The translations under genes were made by a program, and so were the position numbers. The notes below the pieces were generated by a model that saw only the letters and a list, made by a program, of their open reading frames with translations, was not told the origin of the DNA and did not search any database. Of a stretch of DNA of 64,000 bases, positions 38,610 to 47,571 are shown piece by piece. The DNA lies in assembly GCF_009707485.1 (NCBI RefSeq), contig NZ_CP046121.1, forward strand, positions 1,488,001 to 1,552,000, written 5' to 3'. Within the stretch, counting starts at the first letter, position 1, and the number at the start of each line of letters is the position of its first letter. This DNA is from Nostocoides sp. HKS02. GTDB taxonomy: Bacteria > Actinomycetota > Actinomycetes > Actinomycetales > Dermatophilaceae.

Positions 38610-38649
38610 CGCGTACCGGCTCCCCCGCTCGCGCGGGAGCAGGTACGCG
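38610..38649. repeat. Long hairpin upstream of the SIR2-NTPase gene
   Basis: CGCGTACC-G-GCTCCC (38610-38624) pairs with GGGAGC-A-GGTACGCG (38635-38649), broken only by one mismatch, with further CGC/GCG pairing possible inside. There is no T-tract. It lies about 155 bp before the SIR2-NTPase start in a 340-bp stretch without genes and could be a terminator or a structured leader. Confidence 0.5.
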
Positions 38650-38803
38650 CAGACTTGGCAGCGTGACGCATTTGGGTAGTTGGCAGTTCCCTTCCTGGCG
38701 GGTAGTTGCGTCCATCGGGCTCCATCTTCCCCGGTTGTAGAGTCGAACCAGGCGTGTACTGTCGCCAGCCATAAGGGACCATTTGCGTGCTGCAGGGGGA
38801 CAA

Positions 38804-41575
38804 GTGCCTGACGATTCGGATCTGCTGCTAACACGTCTTGCCCATCGATTCGACACAGATGATCGCCCTCTTGCCGTCGTCCTGGGGTCCGCCATCTCGC
38901 ATCAGGGCGCGCATCGCGGCGTTTCGGATGTCAAAGGGATTGTGGCGGCGGGTCTTGCTCGGTTTCCGGAGGTCGATGCCGACCAGTCACTCCTTCGCGC
39001 GCTTGAGTCAAGCGCGGTCGATGTGGGCGAGATCTATCGGAGCTTCATGGGCCGACTTGTGAAGGCGCACGGAAGGGCTGCGGCTGACGCCCTAATCCGG
39101 GACGCAGTCCTTCTAGCTTGGCAAGGAAGCGGATCGCCTGTTGACGATGGGCTATCACCAGGGGACTTGGGAAACTGGCAACTCACTGATGGTCTTGTGG
39201 GTCTCGGCAAGATCGCGGTCAGTCGCCCTGATGCCCTCAAACTCATAGTGACAACCAACTTCGACCCGCTCATCGAGGTGGCGTTGCAGCGCGTCGGCGT
39301 GCCAACGAGGCGGAGGATCATCACTGCGGACGCGCCAATCTCCGATCCCGGTCCCCGAGCAACGAATGCCGTCGACATCGTCTACGTTCATGGCTTCTGG
39401 CATGGAGCCCCAACGATGCACACGCCCGAGCAGCTCATGTTCTCCCGCCCAAGGCTACAGGCAGCCATTGTCAACGCGCTGAAGTCCCATGACGTGTTCG
39501 TCATGGGTTACGGGGGATGGGACGACGTAATCACAGGCGCCCTGGAATCACTGACGCTGGACGACGGTGCCGCCGCTGAAGTGATGTGGGCATTCTACGA
39601 GTCTGATCCTGTGGTCTTGCAGACGAGAAATCGGACTCTGCTCAGCAGAGTCGGACGCCTTATTATCGAAGGCCTCTTTCACCAATATGCGGGAATAAAC
39701 TGCCATCAACTGCTTCCAGAGCTGGCACGAAAACTCGATTCAGGCCGGGCGGTGGAAACTACCGCACTCGTGGGTGAAATTCCCTCTGGCTGGATGCTCG
39801 TCGATGACGCCCTCATAACAGGCGCCAGAGGCCTTCATTCGGATCAAGACCTTCGAGCGTATTTCGACGGACGCTCGCCCGACTGGGCGGTAGCCAGTTC
39901 GTCGGTAGTTCCATCCATGGCGGTCGTCGATCAACTGTGCGAACCTCTATTGGATTGGCGCAGTGAACGGCCTCTGTGGCAGTTTGTGCTCGCCGCCTCG
40001 GGGGATGGAAAGTCAACAGCGCTAATGCAGGCAGCGTGTCGGCTGGCGGCCTCGGGGTGGCGCGTACTTTGGCGGCCGCACCCTGGGGCATCGTTGAACC
40101 CCCATGAGTTCCTCTGTCTTGCAGACGATGTCCCGACCGCGATTGTCATCGACGACGCAGACAACTGCGTAGACGAACTCAGGGAGCTCGCTGACAAGAT
40201 GCAGCGTCGGAACAGCCTCCATCTAATCGCCGCTTCACGCCTTGCAGACTGGCGGTATGCAAACGGTGAAGTCGAGGACTTCGAACAAGTGGAAGGGAGA
40301 ACCATTTCCATCGGCTCCCTGAGCAGGAGGGAGGGGCGCGAGGTTATCGATGCGTGGGCCTCCGTACCTCAGGGGCTAGGTCAGTTGGCCCAGGTCGATC
40401 CCGGCGAACAGCGGTTGGAGCGCCTGCTCTCCGCCGTAGCGTCGGACCGCCGCAGCAACGGCTCCCTCCTCGGCGGCCTATTCCGATTGAGGTACGACAG
40501 GGAGGGTCTGGACGCGCATGTCAACAGCATGCTTGATGCCTTGGAGCGGCAGGGAATTGAGGGCTCCCACGTCTCGTTGCTGAAGGCCTTCATTTACGTG
40601 AGTGCCATCGAGGTCGCGGGCCTTGATGGAATCGACCGCCGCCTATGGGCCGATCTGCTCGGCATTGACGTGCGATTCCTTCGCAGGACGGTCGAGTACA
40701 GGTTGGGCACCGAGGCAGCCACCGCACGCGCTGGGGGACTCGTTCAGGTGCGGCACCCTGAGCTGGCCAATAGCGCGATCCGTCTGCTCCTGGCTAGAGA
40801 TCGCGGCGTCGAATTGGGCGATGTCTACGCGGACATTGTCGCCAGCGCCATTTCATTGGGACGACAATTCGACCTTCGCAATTACTCTCGGATTGTCCAC
40901 CTCAGCACTCAACTTCCCCAGAGCCTGGTCAGTGTTGGGTACCTGCGAGATAAGGCGTTTGCAATTGCGCTGAAAGCTGCGCGGGCCTCGATCGAAGCCG
41001 AGCCAGCGCTACTCGTGTATCAGACAGATTTGGGCTCCTTGTTGCGGAAGGCGCACAAGACAAAGGAGGCCATTGAGCTCTACGGTCTGGTAGACGAGCA
41101 GGTTAGGAACTTTCGTGATTGGAGACGCGCCGCGCCCGGGTTCTACTTCGACTACTCCCTAGCGTTCTCAGATGCCTCAGATCCCTACAGCGCCTTGCTT
41201 TGCATCGCGGCGGCGTGGAAGTTCGAGGCTGGAAGCATCTCCCGAGCCGACTCAGGGAAGTACTTCGTTCAAATGACACGCTTCTTCTTGCAGGCCTATG
41301 AGGAGACGATGAGTGATCGAGCGAGGCTGGCCCTCGCTGGCACCGCAAGGCTTGCCGACTTGGCGATGATTAGCGCTCAGGATCATGCGCTCTGCGTGGC
41401 CAATGCGGCCGCCGGCAAGGCGCCCGCACGCTCTGGGCTTTCGGCATCTCAGGCGTATGAGTTGGTTGACAAAGCGATCCTCCTACTGACCCGCGATAGG
41501 GGATCCCAGACCCTGCCGGGGTACCAAACCGGAGAGCTTCAGCGAAAGACCTCACATCTGCTGGCCCTCGTCTAG
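38804..41575 (+). CDS. SIR2-domain P-loop NTPase, candidate Avs-like antiphage protein
   Basis: 923 residues from a GTG with AGGGGGA just upstream. The N-terminal SIR2-like NADase domain has VVLGSAIS (~25), TTNFDPLIE (~150), the catalytic-type histidine in VYVHGFWHG (~196) and VMGYGGWDD (~234). A P-loop NTPase follows with Walker A LAASGDGKSTA (~399) and Walker B AIVIDDADN (~448). The remaining ~400 residues are helical, possibly repeat-like. Characterised relatives of this layout (SIR2-STAND, Avs5 type) deplete NAD on phage sensing. Third codon positions and flanks are clearly less GC-rich than neighbours, suggesting transfer. No partner gene adjoins it. Confidence 0.78.
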   Translation: MPDDSDLLLTRLAHRFDTDDRPLAVVLGSAISHQGAHRGVSDVKGIVAAGLARFPEVDADQSLLRALESSAVDVGEIYRSFMGRLVKAHGRAAADALIRDAVLLAWQGSGSPVDDGLSPGDLGNWQLTDGLVGLGKIAVSRPDALKLIVTTNFDPLIEVALQRVGVPTRRRIITADAPISDPGPRATNAVDIVYVHGFWHGAPTMHTPEQLMFSRPRLQAAIVNALKSHDVFVMGYGGWDDVITGALESLTLDDGAAAEVMWAFYESDPVVLQTRNRTLLSRVGRLIIEGLFHQYAGINCHQLLPELARKLDSGRAVETTALVGEIPSGWMLVDDALITGARGLHSDQDLRAYFDGRSPDWAVASSSVVPSMAVVDQLCEPLLDWRSERPLWQFVLAASGDGKSTALMQAACRLAASGWRVLWRPHPGASLNPHEFLCLADDVPTAIVIDDADNCVDELRELADKMQRRNSLHLIAASRLADWRYANGEVEDFEQVEGRTISIGSLSRREGREVIDAWASVPQGLGQLAQVDPGEQRLERLLSAVASDRRSNGSLLGGLFRLRYDREGLDAHVNSMLDALERQGIEGSHVSLLKAFIYVSAIEVAGLDGIDRRLWADLLGIDVRFLRRTVEYRLGTEAATARAGGLVQVRHPELANSAIRLLLARDRGVELGDVYADIVASAISLGRQFDLRNYSRIVHLSTQLPQSLVSVGYLRDKAFAIALKAARASIEAEPALLVYQTDLGSLLRKAHKTKEAIELYGLVDEQVRNFRDWRRAAPGFYFDYSLAFSDASDPYSALLCIAAAWKFEAGSISRADSGKYFVQMTRFFLQAYEETMSDRARLALAGTARLADLAMISAQDHALCVANAAAGKAPARSGLSASQAYELVDKAILLLTRDRGSQTLPGYQTGELQRKTSHLLALV

Positions 41576-42085
41576 CTCACACCCCGTCTGCTCTCGGGAC
41601 GAGCGGATGACAGCCGTCGTCGCCGCCCCTGAGCTTTCGCCAAGGCTCCGGAACCAGCATCGTTGGTGGGTCGCACCTGAACCCTGTGGGGCCACGCCTA
41701 ACCACCCAGCCCGAATCCTGTGGCTCACGCCGTTGGCCAATCGAGATGGCGAAGGTCGCGCAAGCCAGATCCGCGCCAAACTCGGCAGGCCCGAGTAGGG
41801 CCTAGGCCATTCATGCAGCGCCGGACAGCCGGTCGGTCATGGGATTCTCGGACGCATCTGAGTTGGCATCGCTGCTCTCGGAGGCGTTGCTCGGAGCCCG
41901 AAGCGCAACGCAGGAGGCGACTCCTCCGAGAGTGCCCCATGCCGCCGCCAGTCGGGCGGCACCCAGAAGCGTGTCATGCGATGGGGAGAACTCCGCTCGC
42001 CAGTGCGATACCGAAATGCCACACCGCACGCGTGGCCCGCGATCATCGGTTCCGTCGGCATCTGTCCCTTTGGGCTCGCTGGCGC
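41576..42085. other. Non-coding stretch after the SIR2-NTPase gene
   Basis: About 510 bp with only short frames that resemble no known family on either strand. No tRNA, inverted repeat or att-like duplication was recognised. It may be residue of the insertion that brought in the upstream gene. Confidence 0.4.
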
Positions 42086-42535
42086 TCAACCGGGGTGATC
42101 GACAGTCATGCCGTGCCGGATGGCCGCCTGAAGGGCGTCGGTGTTGACGTCTGCCAGGCGCCGGAACCTGATGCAGTAGCCCGTGACGCTGGCCTTACCG
42201 ATCAAGGCGCCGTAGGTGCGCGCCAAGTAAGTCTTGTCCTCGAGACCGAGCACGTAGACCGAGATGCCCGCCGTGTTGGCGCTCACGCCGACGCGGAAGA
42301 ACTCCCGCGATGAACCATCGGCATAGGTGATCGTGTAGACGCCGTAGCCAATGGTGGGGTTGGCCACGACCTTGCCGTCCGCGTTGAGGCCGTCGTTGAA
42401 CCACAATCTGCAGTCAGGGAAATCCGCGAGCACCTGAGCGTGCACTTGCCGGAGGTCGGCCTGCTTGGGCTCGGGCTGACCAGCCAGGTATGCCTCGACG
42501 TGACCGGGGATGTCCATGTCGTGCCAGGTGTCCAT
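42086..42535 (-). CDS. DUF1801 domain protein
   Basis: About 149 residues of the YdhG/YdeI-like DUF1801 fold: VEAYLAGQPEPKQADLRQVHAQVLADFPDC, here broken at KQADL, then LNADGKVVANPTIGYGVYTI and a C-terminal GYCIRFRRLADVNTDALQAAI. Members are small cytosolic proteins, some linked to iron or metal handling, with no established reaction. The ATG at 42535 or at 42517 is possible; neither has a clear ribosome binding site. Confidence 0.8.
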   Translation of the reverse strand: MDTWHDMDIPGHVEAYLAGQPEPKQADLRQVHAQVLADFPDCRLWFNDGLNADGKVVANPTIGYGVYTITYADGSSREFFRVGVSANTAGISVYVLGLEDKTYLARTYGALIGKASVTGYCIRFRRLADVNTDALQAAIRHGMTVDHPG

Positions 42536-42654
42536 GGCAGATGGACCGGCGCGCGCGCCCGAAGTCATCGCGCCCAGAGAAGGAGCCGCGTCACTTCGCC
42601 GCCAGTGAAACGGGCGATCCACGCCCCTCAAGGATGTCGCTGCGGCCTGAGCAA

Positions 42655-42813
42655 TCAGAACAGCCCTTTCCACACCAGCAAGCCAAGCAGCACGACCACG
42701 ATGATCGCGCCGATGAACAGCGCCCCGCCGATGTCCTTCTGCCGTTCGGCCCAGGAACTAGATTTGGGGGCGCGTGCTGGGACGTCGTCAGCCGGTCGAT
42801 CGGTGTCGCTCAT
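42655..42813 (-). CDS. Small single-span membrane protein, 52 residues
   Basis: MSDTDRPADDVPARAP begins a charged N-terminus, followed by WAERQKDIGG and one membrane helix (ALFIGAIIVVVVLLGLLVW, ending KGLF). GAAAGG lies about ten bases before the ATG. Small proteins of this shape, a soluble acidic head and a C-terminal anchor, are common in actinobacteria and unassigned. Confidence 0.6.
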   Translation of the reverse strand: MSDTDRPADDVPARAPKSSSWAERQKDIGGALFIGAIIVVVLLGLLVWKGLF

Positions 42814-42999
42814 GAACATCGCCTTTCGCCCAAGCCCCGGCCCTCGACTAGCCTAGAACGCCGGTGGCCGCCGCGCATTCGCCCCAGTCACCCCGTGCTT
42901 CATCGCAGGTCCGGACCAACGTCGTGGCACGCCAGGGCCCTACCACCGAGAAGAAGCCGACGCTTGGTCGCGAGGCAACCGCCAACGTGCCGGAACAAG

Positions 43000-43575
43000 T
43001 CACCGCACGCCATCTACTCGCGTAGGCCGGTATCGCAGGGCGACCGCCCCCGACCGGAACTCATGGCGATCCACGAGCTCGAGCTGGATGCGCTCGCGCA
43101 GACCGGCGAGCAGCGTCGGCCCGTGCCCGGCAAGGACCGGCTGAACCAGGAACACGTACTCGTCGATCAGTCCTAGATCTGCCAACGCCTTGGGGAGGGT
43201 CACGCCACCCACGAACAGGCCCTCGCCTGGCTCCTCCTTGAGCCGCTGAACCGCGTGGCCCAAGTCGCCACGCACGAGCTCGGCGTTCCAGTCAACCGCG
43301 GTCAGCGTGCTCGACACGACGTACTTCTTCGTCCGGTCGATGGCCTCGGCGAACGGGATCTCCCACTCATCCATCCAGTCAGGCCAGGTGCCCGTGTCCG
43401 GCCGCCGCCACGCCGACTCCATCATCTCGTAGGTCACCCGGCCGAAAAGCAGGGCATCGGCTCGTTCCATCTCAGCGGCCCAGTAGCGCATCGACTCCTC
43501 GTCGGGGGGAAGCCCCGCCTCGTGGTGGCAGCACCCGTCGAGTGTGACGTTGATCGAGTATCGAAGTGGTCTCAT
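43000..43575 (-). CDS. Dihydrofolate reductase-like (RibD C-terminal domain) protein
   Basis: 191 residues. RibD_C fold: YSINVTLDGCCHHEAG at the N-terminus, ERADALLFGRVTYEMMESAW, KYVVSSTLTAVDW, EGLFVGGVTLPKALADLGLIDEY and VLAGHGPTLL. Such stand-alone proteins are predicted NADPH-dependent reductases without known substrate. The ATG has GGGAGAG seven bases upstream. Confidence 0.87.
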   Translation of the reverse strand: MRPLRYSINVTLDGCCHHEAGLPPDEESMRYWAAEMERADALLFGRVTYEMMESAWRRPDTGTWPDWMDEWEIPFAEAIDRTKKYVVSSTLTAVDWNAELVRGDLGHAVQRLKEEPGEGLFVGGVTLPKALADLGLIDEYVFLVQPVLAGHGPTLLAGLRERIQLELVDRHEFRSGAVALRYRPTRVDGVR

Positions 43576-43893
43576 CTCGTTGCTCTCCCTTGAGGCGCGC
43601 AGCGCAGGCGCCCGTTCCCACCTACTCAACACCGTCCTGGGTGCGAGCAGACCGCAGACCGCGGGACTGGTTCGGCGATCCGCTCAGCGGCGGTCAGGTG
43701 CCCCACGGACTCTCGACGTCCACCGACCTGAGCATGACTTGTCCGCGTCTCCGCTACCGGACTCGCACGCACTGGACCTCTCGCGTCGGTAGGTTCCAGA
43801 GATGTCATGTCGCAGCCCTGCCCCGGCGCGCCTCAGGGCGTCCGCCGGAGGGGCAGCGCAGGGTGCGTCGACGTCGACTCTGCGGGGTGACCG
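43576..43893. other. Intergenic stretch without recognised features
   Basis: About 318 bp between divergent genes (RibD_C-like and TSUP). Short frames exist on both strands but none resembles a known protein. It presumably holds the two promoters; no clear operator was found. Confidence 0.4.
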
Positions 43894-44627
43894 GTGGCAT
43901 TGAGCTGGACGCTCATGGTCGTGGCGGCGCTTGTTGGTGGGGTTCGCCAAGACGTCCATCGGTGGTGTGGCCACCATCGCGGTCGCGCTGTTCGCCTTGT
44001 CGCTCCCGACGAGGGAGTCGACTGCGGCCCTGCTCCTCCTGCTGCTCGTCGGTGACTGCGTGGCCGTGTGGCACTACCGCCACGCTGCCGACCTGCGGCT
44101 CCTGCGGACCCTGATTCCCGCGGTCCTACCAGGGTTGGTGCTCGGGTCGCTTGTTCCTCAGCCTGGTGGACGACGCGGTCCTTCGTCACGGCATCGGCGT
44201 GATGCTGTTTGTTCTCGGCCTGCTGCAGCTGGTGATCCAGCGGGCCGAGCGGGAGATCGAGACTCATGCCTCATCCCGGTGGGCCAGCCTGTCGACCGGC
44301 TTGGCTGCGGGTTTCACCACGATGACCGCGAACGCTGCAGGGGCGGTCATGACGCTCTACCTGGTGGCGAGAGGGGTCGACAAGCGACGCTTCTTGGGCA
44401 CCAACGCCGTGTTCTTCCTCGGTGTCAACCTGTGCAAGCTGCCCTTCAGCGCCGGTCTCGGCCTGTTTTCAGGGGCAACGCTGGTGCGGTCCCTCGCGCT
44501 TGCTCCAGCAGTGTTGCTAGGCACATGGGTCGGGCTTCGGACTGCTCAGCGCCTGAGTCAGGCCCACTTCGACCGGGCCGTGCTCGTGGCCACCCTGGTT
44601 TCAGCCGCGGTGCTGATTGTGGCCTAG
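43894..44627 (+). CDS. TauE/SafE (TSUP) family permease, frameshifted twice
   Basis: Reading GCTGTT at two GCTTGTT heptamers (43929-43935 and 44149-44155) joins three frames into 244 codons. The protein has about eight membrane helices: WTLMVVAALLVGFAKTSIGG, ATIAVALFALSLP, LIPAVLPGLVLGSLFLSLVDD, GVMLFVLGLLQLVIQ, and a second half starting with SLSTGLAAGFTTMTANAAGA. The AGFAKTxIGG and ANAAGAVMTLYL segments are the family's paired signatures. It exports sulfite, sulfonates or organic anions; the exact substrate is unknown. GTG start. Confidence 0.82.
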
Positions 44628-44672
44628 CCCGACGGGCGACCGGGCGCACCAGCCGATGTGGTTCGACGTCCG

Positions 44673-45842
44673 TCAGCCCAGCGAGTTCGAGTCAAGCGTT
44701 GTCAGGGTGTCCTCGATCCAGTCGGCGGTGTAGGCACCGACGTGCGGGAGGTGGTCCAGACCGATGTGCTCCGTCGCACCCTCGTCAGGTGTGAAGACGC
44801 GTAGCGTGCGCGACGCAGCATTGGTGGCCTGGTCGTACGAGCGGTACGCCAGCTCGACAGGGATCTGTCGATCCTTCTCGCCGTGCGTGATCAACAGGTG
44901 GCAGCGAACTTGTTCGATCACGCCCTCGAGGGTGACGCCTTCCGCGTACTCGATGAACGTGGGGATGTCCGAATGTCCCCAGACCCACAGCACGTGCTCC
45001 CAGTAGTGGGGCACGGGGTTCTCCCCTTCGCGCTCCAGCCGGCGCTTCTGCACGCCACCCCAGTTGTGGTTTGCCCCCCAGGCCACCGCGAAGGCGAGAC
45101 GGTGCTCGAACGCTGCCGCCCGCGGGACGTAGTAGCCACCCAGGGACCAGCCGACGAGTCCGATTCGGTCAGCGCGCACGTCGGCGCGGGTCTGCAGGTA
45201 GCCGACACACGCAGACGCCCACCCCTCGGTTTCGATGCGGGCCGTGAGGCCTTGGAGGCGCAGCGCTTCGCCTGATCCTGGGCAGTCGACCTGAAGCACC
45301 GAGATGCCTCGGGCAGCCATCTCGGTGGGCCACCCGGAGCAGTACATGTGTTCCTTGGTCGAGTCCAGCCCGTTCCACATGATCACGGTGGGCACCGGTG
45401 AACCGTCCGTGCTGGCGTTCGTGAAGTATGCCGGCAGCGTGGTCCCCTCGAACGGCACCTCCACTCGGGTGGTGGCGGGGTCGACCAGCTCGAAGGAGCG
45501 CTCGATCACCTCGAGGAGGTGCTTGTAGGTGGGGATGCGGTCGGGGGACGAGTTCGACAGCATCCGCTCGGCCTGGCAGAGGTACGCCGCTGAGCGGAAG
45601 TACTTCTGCCCAGCCGTGCGCTCGTGCCCCGCTGCTTCTGCCGCCGTGGCTTGGGACTCGAGCTGGTCAGCTACCGCGCGCCACGAGGACATGAACTGCT
45701 GCGTCCCGACGTCCGCGCCTTTGTCGGCCAGGTCGCGGATCGGGCGGCAGGCGCGGTCCACCTCGTCGATCATCCCGCCAGAGTTGAGCGTGGCGACGAC
45801 GCCGAGGTTCCAGATGTAGTTTCCAGGGAAGTACTCGAACAC
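44673..45842 (-). CDS. Alpha/beta hydrolase (FrsA/2,6-dihydroxypseudooxynicotine hydrolase-like)
   Basis: 389 residues. An N-terminal helical cap (~120 residues) precedes a core with the oxyanion strand TVIMWNGLDSTKEHMY, the nucleophile elbow GLVGWSLGGYYVPRA, and late acidic and histidine positions (LLITHGEKDRQIP, EHIGLDHLPH). This shape matches the group that includes the C-C hydrolase of nicotine breakdown, which splits aryl-ketone side chains. In this cluster it may cleave a ketone-bearing aromatic intermediate; that is inference. GTG start with GAGGA upstream. Divergent from the first CGD pair. Confidence 0.82.
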   Translation of the reverse strand: MFEYFPGNYIWNLGVVATLNSGGMIDEVDRACRPIRDLADKGADVGTQQFMSSWRAVADQLESQATAAEAAGHERTAGQKYFRSAAYLCQAERMLSNSSPDRIPTYKHLLEVIERSFELVDPATTRVEVPFEGTTLPAYFTNASTDGSPVPTVIMWNGLDSTKEHMYCSGWPTEMAARGISVLQVDCPGSGEALRLQGLTARIETEGWASACVGYLQTRADVRADRIGLVGWSLGGYYVPRAAAFEHRLAFAVAWGANHNWGGVQKRRLEREGENPVPHYWEHVLWVWGHSDIPTFIEYAEGVTLEGVIEQVRCHLLITHGEKDRQIPVELAYRSYDQATNAASRTLRVFTPDEGATEHIGLDHLPHVGAYTADWIEDTLTTLDSNSLG

Positions 45843-45911
45843 GGCTGTCCTCGTCTAGGTCGGTAGGAGTCTTGACCCGACTCTGCCGGTGCCACGGGCT
45901 TGGGAAAACCC

Positions 45912-46025
45912 TGCATTGCTGATGCCGCGCATCGACGAGGCGACTGGCCCAGCCCGCGCTTTGGCGTTTGTGCTCACGAGGGAACTCGAACTGGAACCAA
46001 CTTCTGCTGATGCCCGGCATTGGTG
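45912..46025. promoter_or_regulatory. Shared GCTGATGCC palindromic elements, hydrolase/CGD divergent promoter
   Basis: GCATTGCTGATGCCGCGCATC (45913-45933; first 20 bases form nested GCAT/ATGC palindromes) and TGCTGATGCCCGGCATTGG (46005-46023). The core GCTGATGCC recurs in the intergenic region at 55293-55303. The likely reader is a cluster regulator such as the LysR protein at 56907. Confidence 0.4.
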
Positions 46026-46068
46026 ACTCGTGGTTCCCGATGAGCCAAACCTCGACTTTGCTACGGAC

Positions 46069-47151
46069 ATGACCGAGATCCTGACCACCTCCCAGTCAGC
46101 CACCAGCAACTCCAACGTGGCCGGCACGGGCATTTCCCTTGGCATCACGCTCTACTCACTGACCTCGGAGTGGGCCGCAGGTCAGTACACGTTCGAGTCC
46201 CTGCTCGAAGAGGTCTCACGACAGGGCTTCGGGCCCGGGGTCGAGTTCAACGCGGCGCAGATGCTGCGCACGTACCCGGATGTCGACGAGGAGTTCGTCC
46301 GCCTGTGGCACTCCACCATGGAGCGACTCGAGCTGGAACCGAGCGCCATGGGCACCAACCTCGACATGGGACGTCGCGCGGATCGCGACATGACGCCGGA
46401 CGAGGAGTATGACTTCCTTTCGATCCAGCTCAGGACCGCCAATCGCCTCGGCTTCAACCGAGTGGTCATCCGAAACGCTGGTCGAGAACTCCTTCGGAGA
46501 CTGCTCCCCCTGGCTGAGAAGTACGACCAGCGACTGGGTTACGAGCTCCACGCGCCGGCAGGCCCCAACGACCCCAAGATCCTCGCCATCCGAGAGACCT
46601 ACGAGGAGCTGGGTTCGGACAGGCTCGGCTTCACGGCCGACTTCAGCTCGACCATGCACAGCCTCTCCCCCACCCTGTTCAGGACCCTGCGCACGATGGG
46701 CCTCCAGGACGAGCACCTCCAGGCGATGCAGGAGTTTTGGCGCGCGCCGCTGCCGATGCACGAGCGCAATGAGGCCTTCGAGGAGTACCTGCGGTCGCAG
46801 GGTGTCGACCCCAAGAGCCTCGGCCCGTTCTCACGCCTGGCATTCAACATGCACGGCTTGGTCCCACCTGAGGAGTGGCAGGACATCATGCCGATCATCT
46901 TCCACGTGCACACCAAGTTCTTCGACATCGACGAGCACGGCAACGAGCCAGCGATGGACCTCCCGCGAATCATCAAGCAGTTCGTCGACGGCGGCTTCAA
47001 GGGCTACCTGTCGAGCGAATGGGAGGGCCATGCGTTCGCAGACCTCGGCGAATCGGACCCCATCGACCTGGTCAAGAAGCAGCACCACCTGATCCGACAG
47101 TCCATCGAACAGGCCGTCGCCGACCGCAGCACCAACGAAACCTCGAGGTGA
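46069..47151 (+). CDS. Sugar isomerase-fold protein, C-glycoside deglycosidase alpha-subunit candidate 1
   Basis: About 360 residues with the xylose-isomerase-like TIM barrel. The metal-ligand motifs are in order: LGYELHAPAG (Glu), LGFTADFSSTMHS (Asp), HVHTKFFDIDEHG (His) and YLSSEWEGHAF (Glu). These match the catalytic barrel of C-glycoside deglycosidases (DgpB-DgpC, DfgA-DfgB type), which split the sugar-aryl C-C bond of 3-oxo-C-glycosides. Strong support comes from the DUF6379-type gene four bases downstream. ATG at 46069 used; a GTG at 46030 would add 13 residues. Confidence 0.75.
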   Translation: MTEILTTSQSATSNSNVAGTGISLGITLYSLTSEWAAGQYTFESLLEEVSRQGFGPGVEFNAAQMLRTYPDVDEEFVRLWHSTMERLELEPSAMGTNLDMGRRADRDMTPDEEYDFLSIQLRTANRLGFNRVVIRNAGRELLRRLLPLAEKYDQRLGYELHAPAGPNDPKILAIRETYEELGSDRLGFTADFSSTMHSLSPTLFRTLRTMGLQDEHLQAMQEFWRAPLPMHERNEAFEEYLRSQGVDPKSLGPFSRLAFNMHGLVPPEEWQDIMPIIFHVHTKFFDIDEHGNEPAMDLPRIIKQFVDGGFKGYLSSEWEGHAFADLGESDPIDLVKKQHHLIRQSIEQAVADRSTNETSR

Positions 47152-47155
47152 CCCC

Positions 47156-47563
47156 GTGGCTACTCACAACACCCTCTTCCAGCCCAAGGACGTCCGTCTG
47201 CACCCGGATGGCCTCGCCATCTCGGTGCAGCTGCCCTGGTACCGCTCCCTATGGCTGTCGGCCGTCAAGGACGTCGCCGTGCGCGTCGACGGACAGGACG
47301 TCGCACGTGAGGACCTTCGGTTCGTCCTCCGCGACAAGACCTACCGGGTCGACGAACTCCCCGAACAGTCGGACACCCTGTGGTTCCTGCAGGACCGTGC
47401 GGACGTGGTGATTTCCTGGGAGCCGAAGGCCGGGCCTTTCACCCTCGAGCTGACGTTGGAGCTGCGACTCCTGTACATGCAGATTGCACCCGGTCGCTAC
47501 GTCCCCAACCGGGTCGTGGTCGAGAAGACGATCGATCCGGCAGTTCTCACGTCGGCGGCCTGA
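47156..47563 (+). CDS. DUF6379-type C-glycoside deglycosidase beta-subunit candidate 1
   Basis: 135 residues, all beta, with HPDGLAISVQLPWYRSLWLSAV, then VDELPEQSDTLWFLQDRADV and a C-terminal LELTLELRLLYMQIAPG. This is the small beta-sandwich subunit that completes the active site of CGD enzymes. GTG start with GAGGTGA five bases upstream, four bases after the alpha gene stop, so the two are co-translated. Four related copies occur in this cluster. Confidence 0.75.
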   Translation: MATHNTLFQPKDVRLHPDGLAISVQLPWYRSLWLSAVKDVAVRVDGQDVAREDLRFVLRDKTYRVDELPEQSDTLWFLQDRADVVISWEPKAGPFTLELTLELRLLYMQIAPGRYVPNRVVVEKTIDPAVLTSAA

Positions 47564-47571
47564 GGACTTCA

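Noticed and set aside
38558..38650. Possible tRNA gene before the SIR2-NTPase gene
   Set aside because: The pairing is a single long hairpin; no cloverleaf arms, TTC loop or acceptor stem could be found.
41576..42085. Short frames as small genes downstream of the SIR2-NTPase
   Set aside because: No family similarity, no convincing start signals, and frames overlap each other on both strands.
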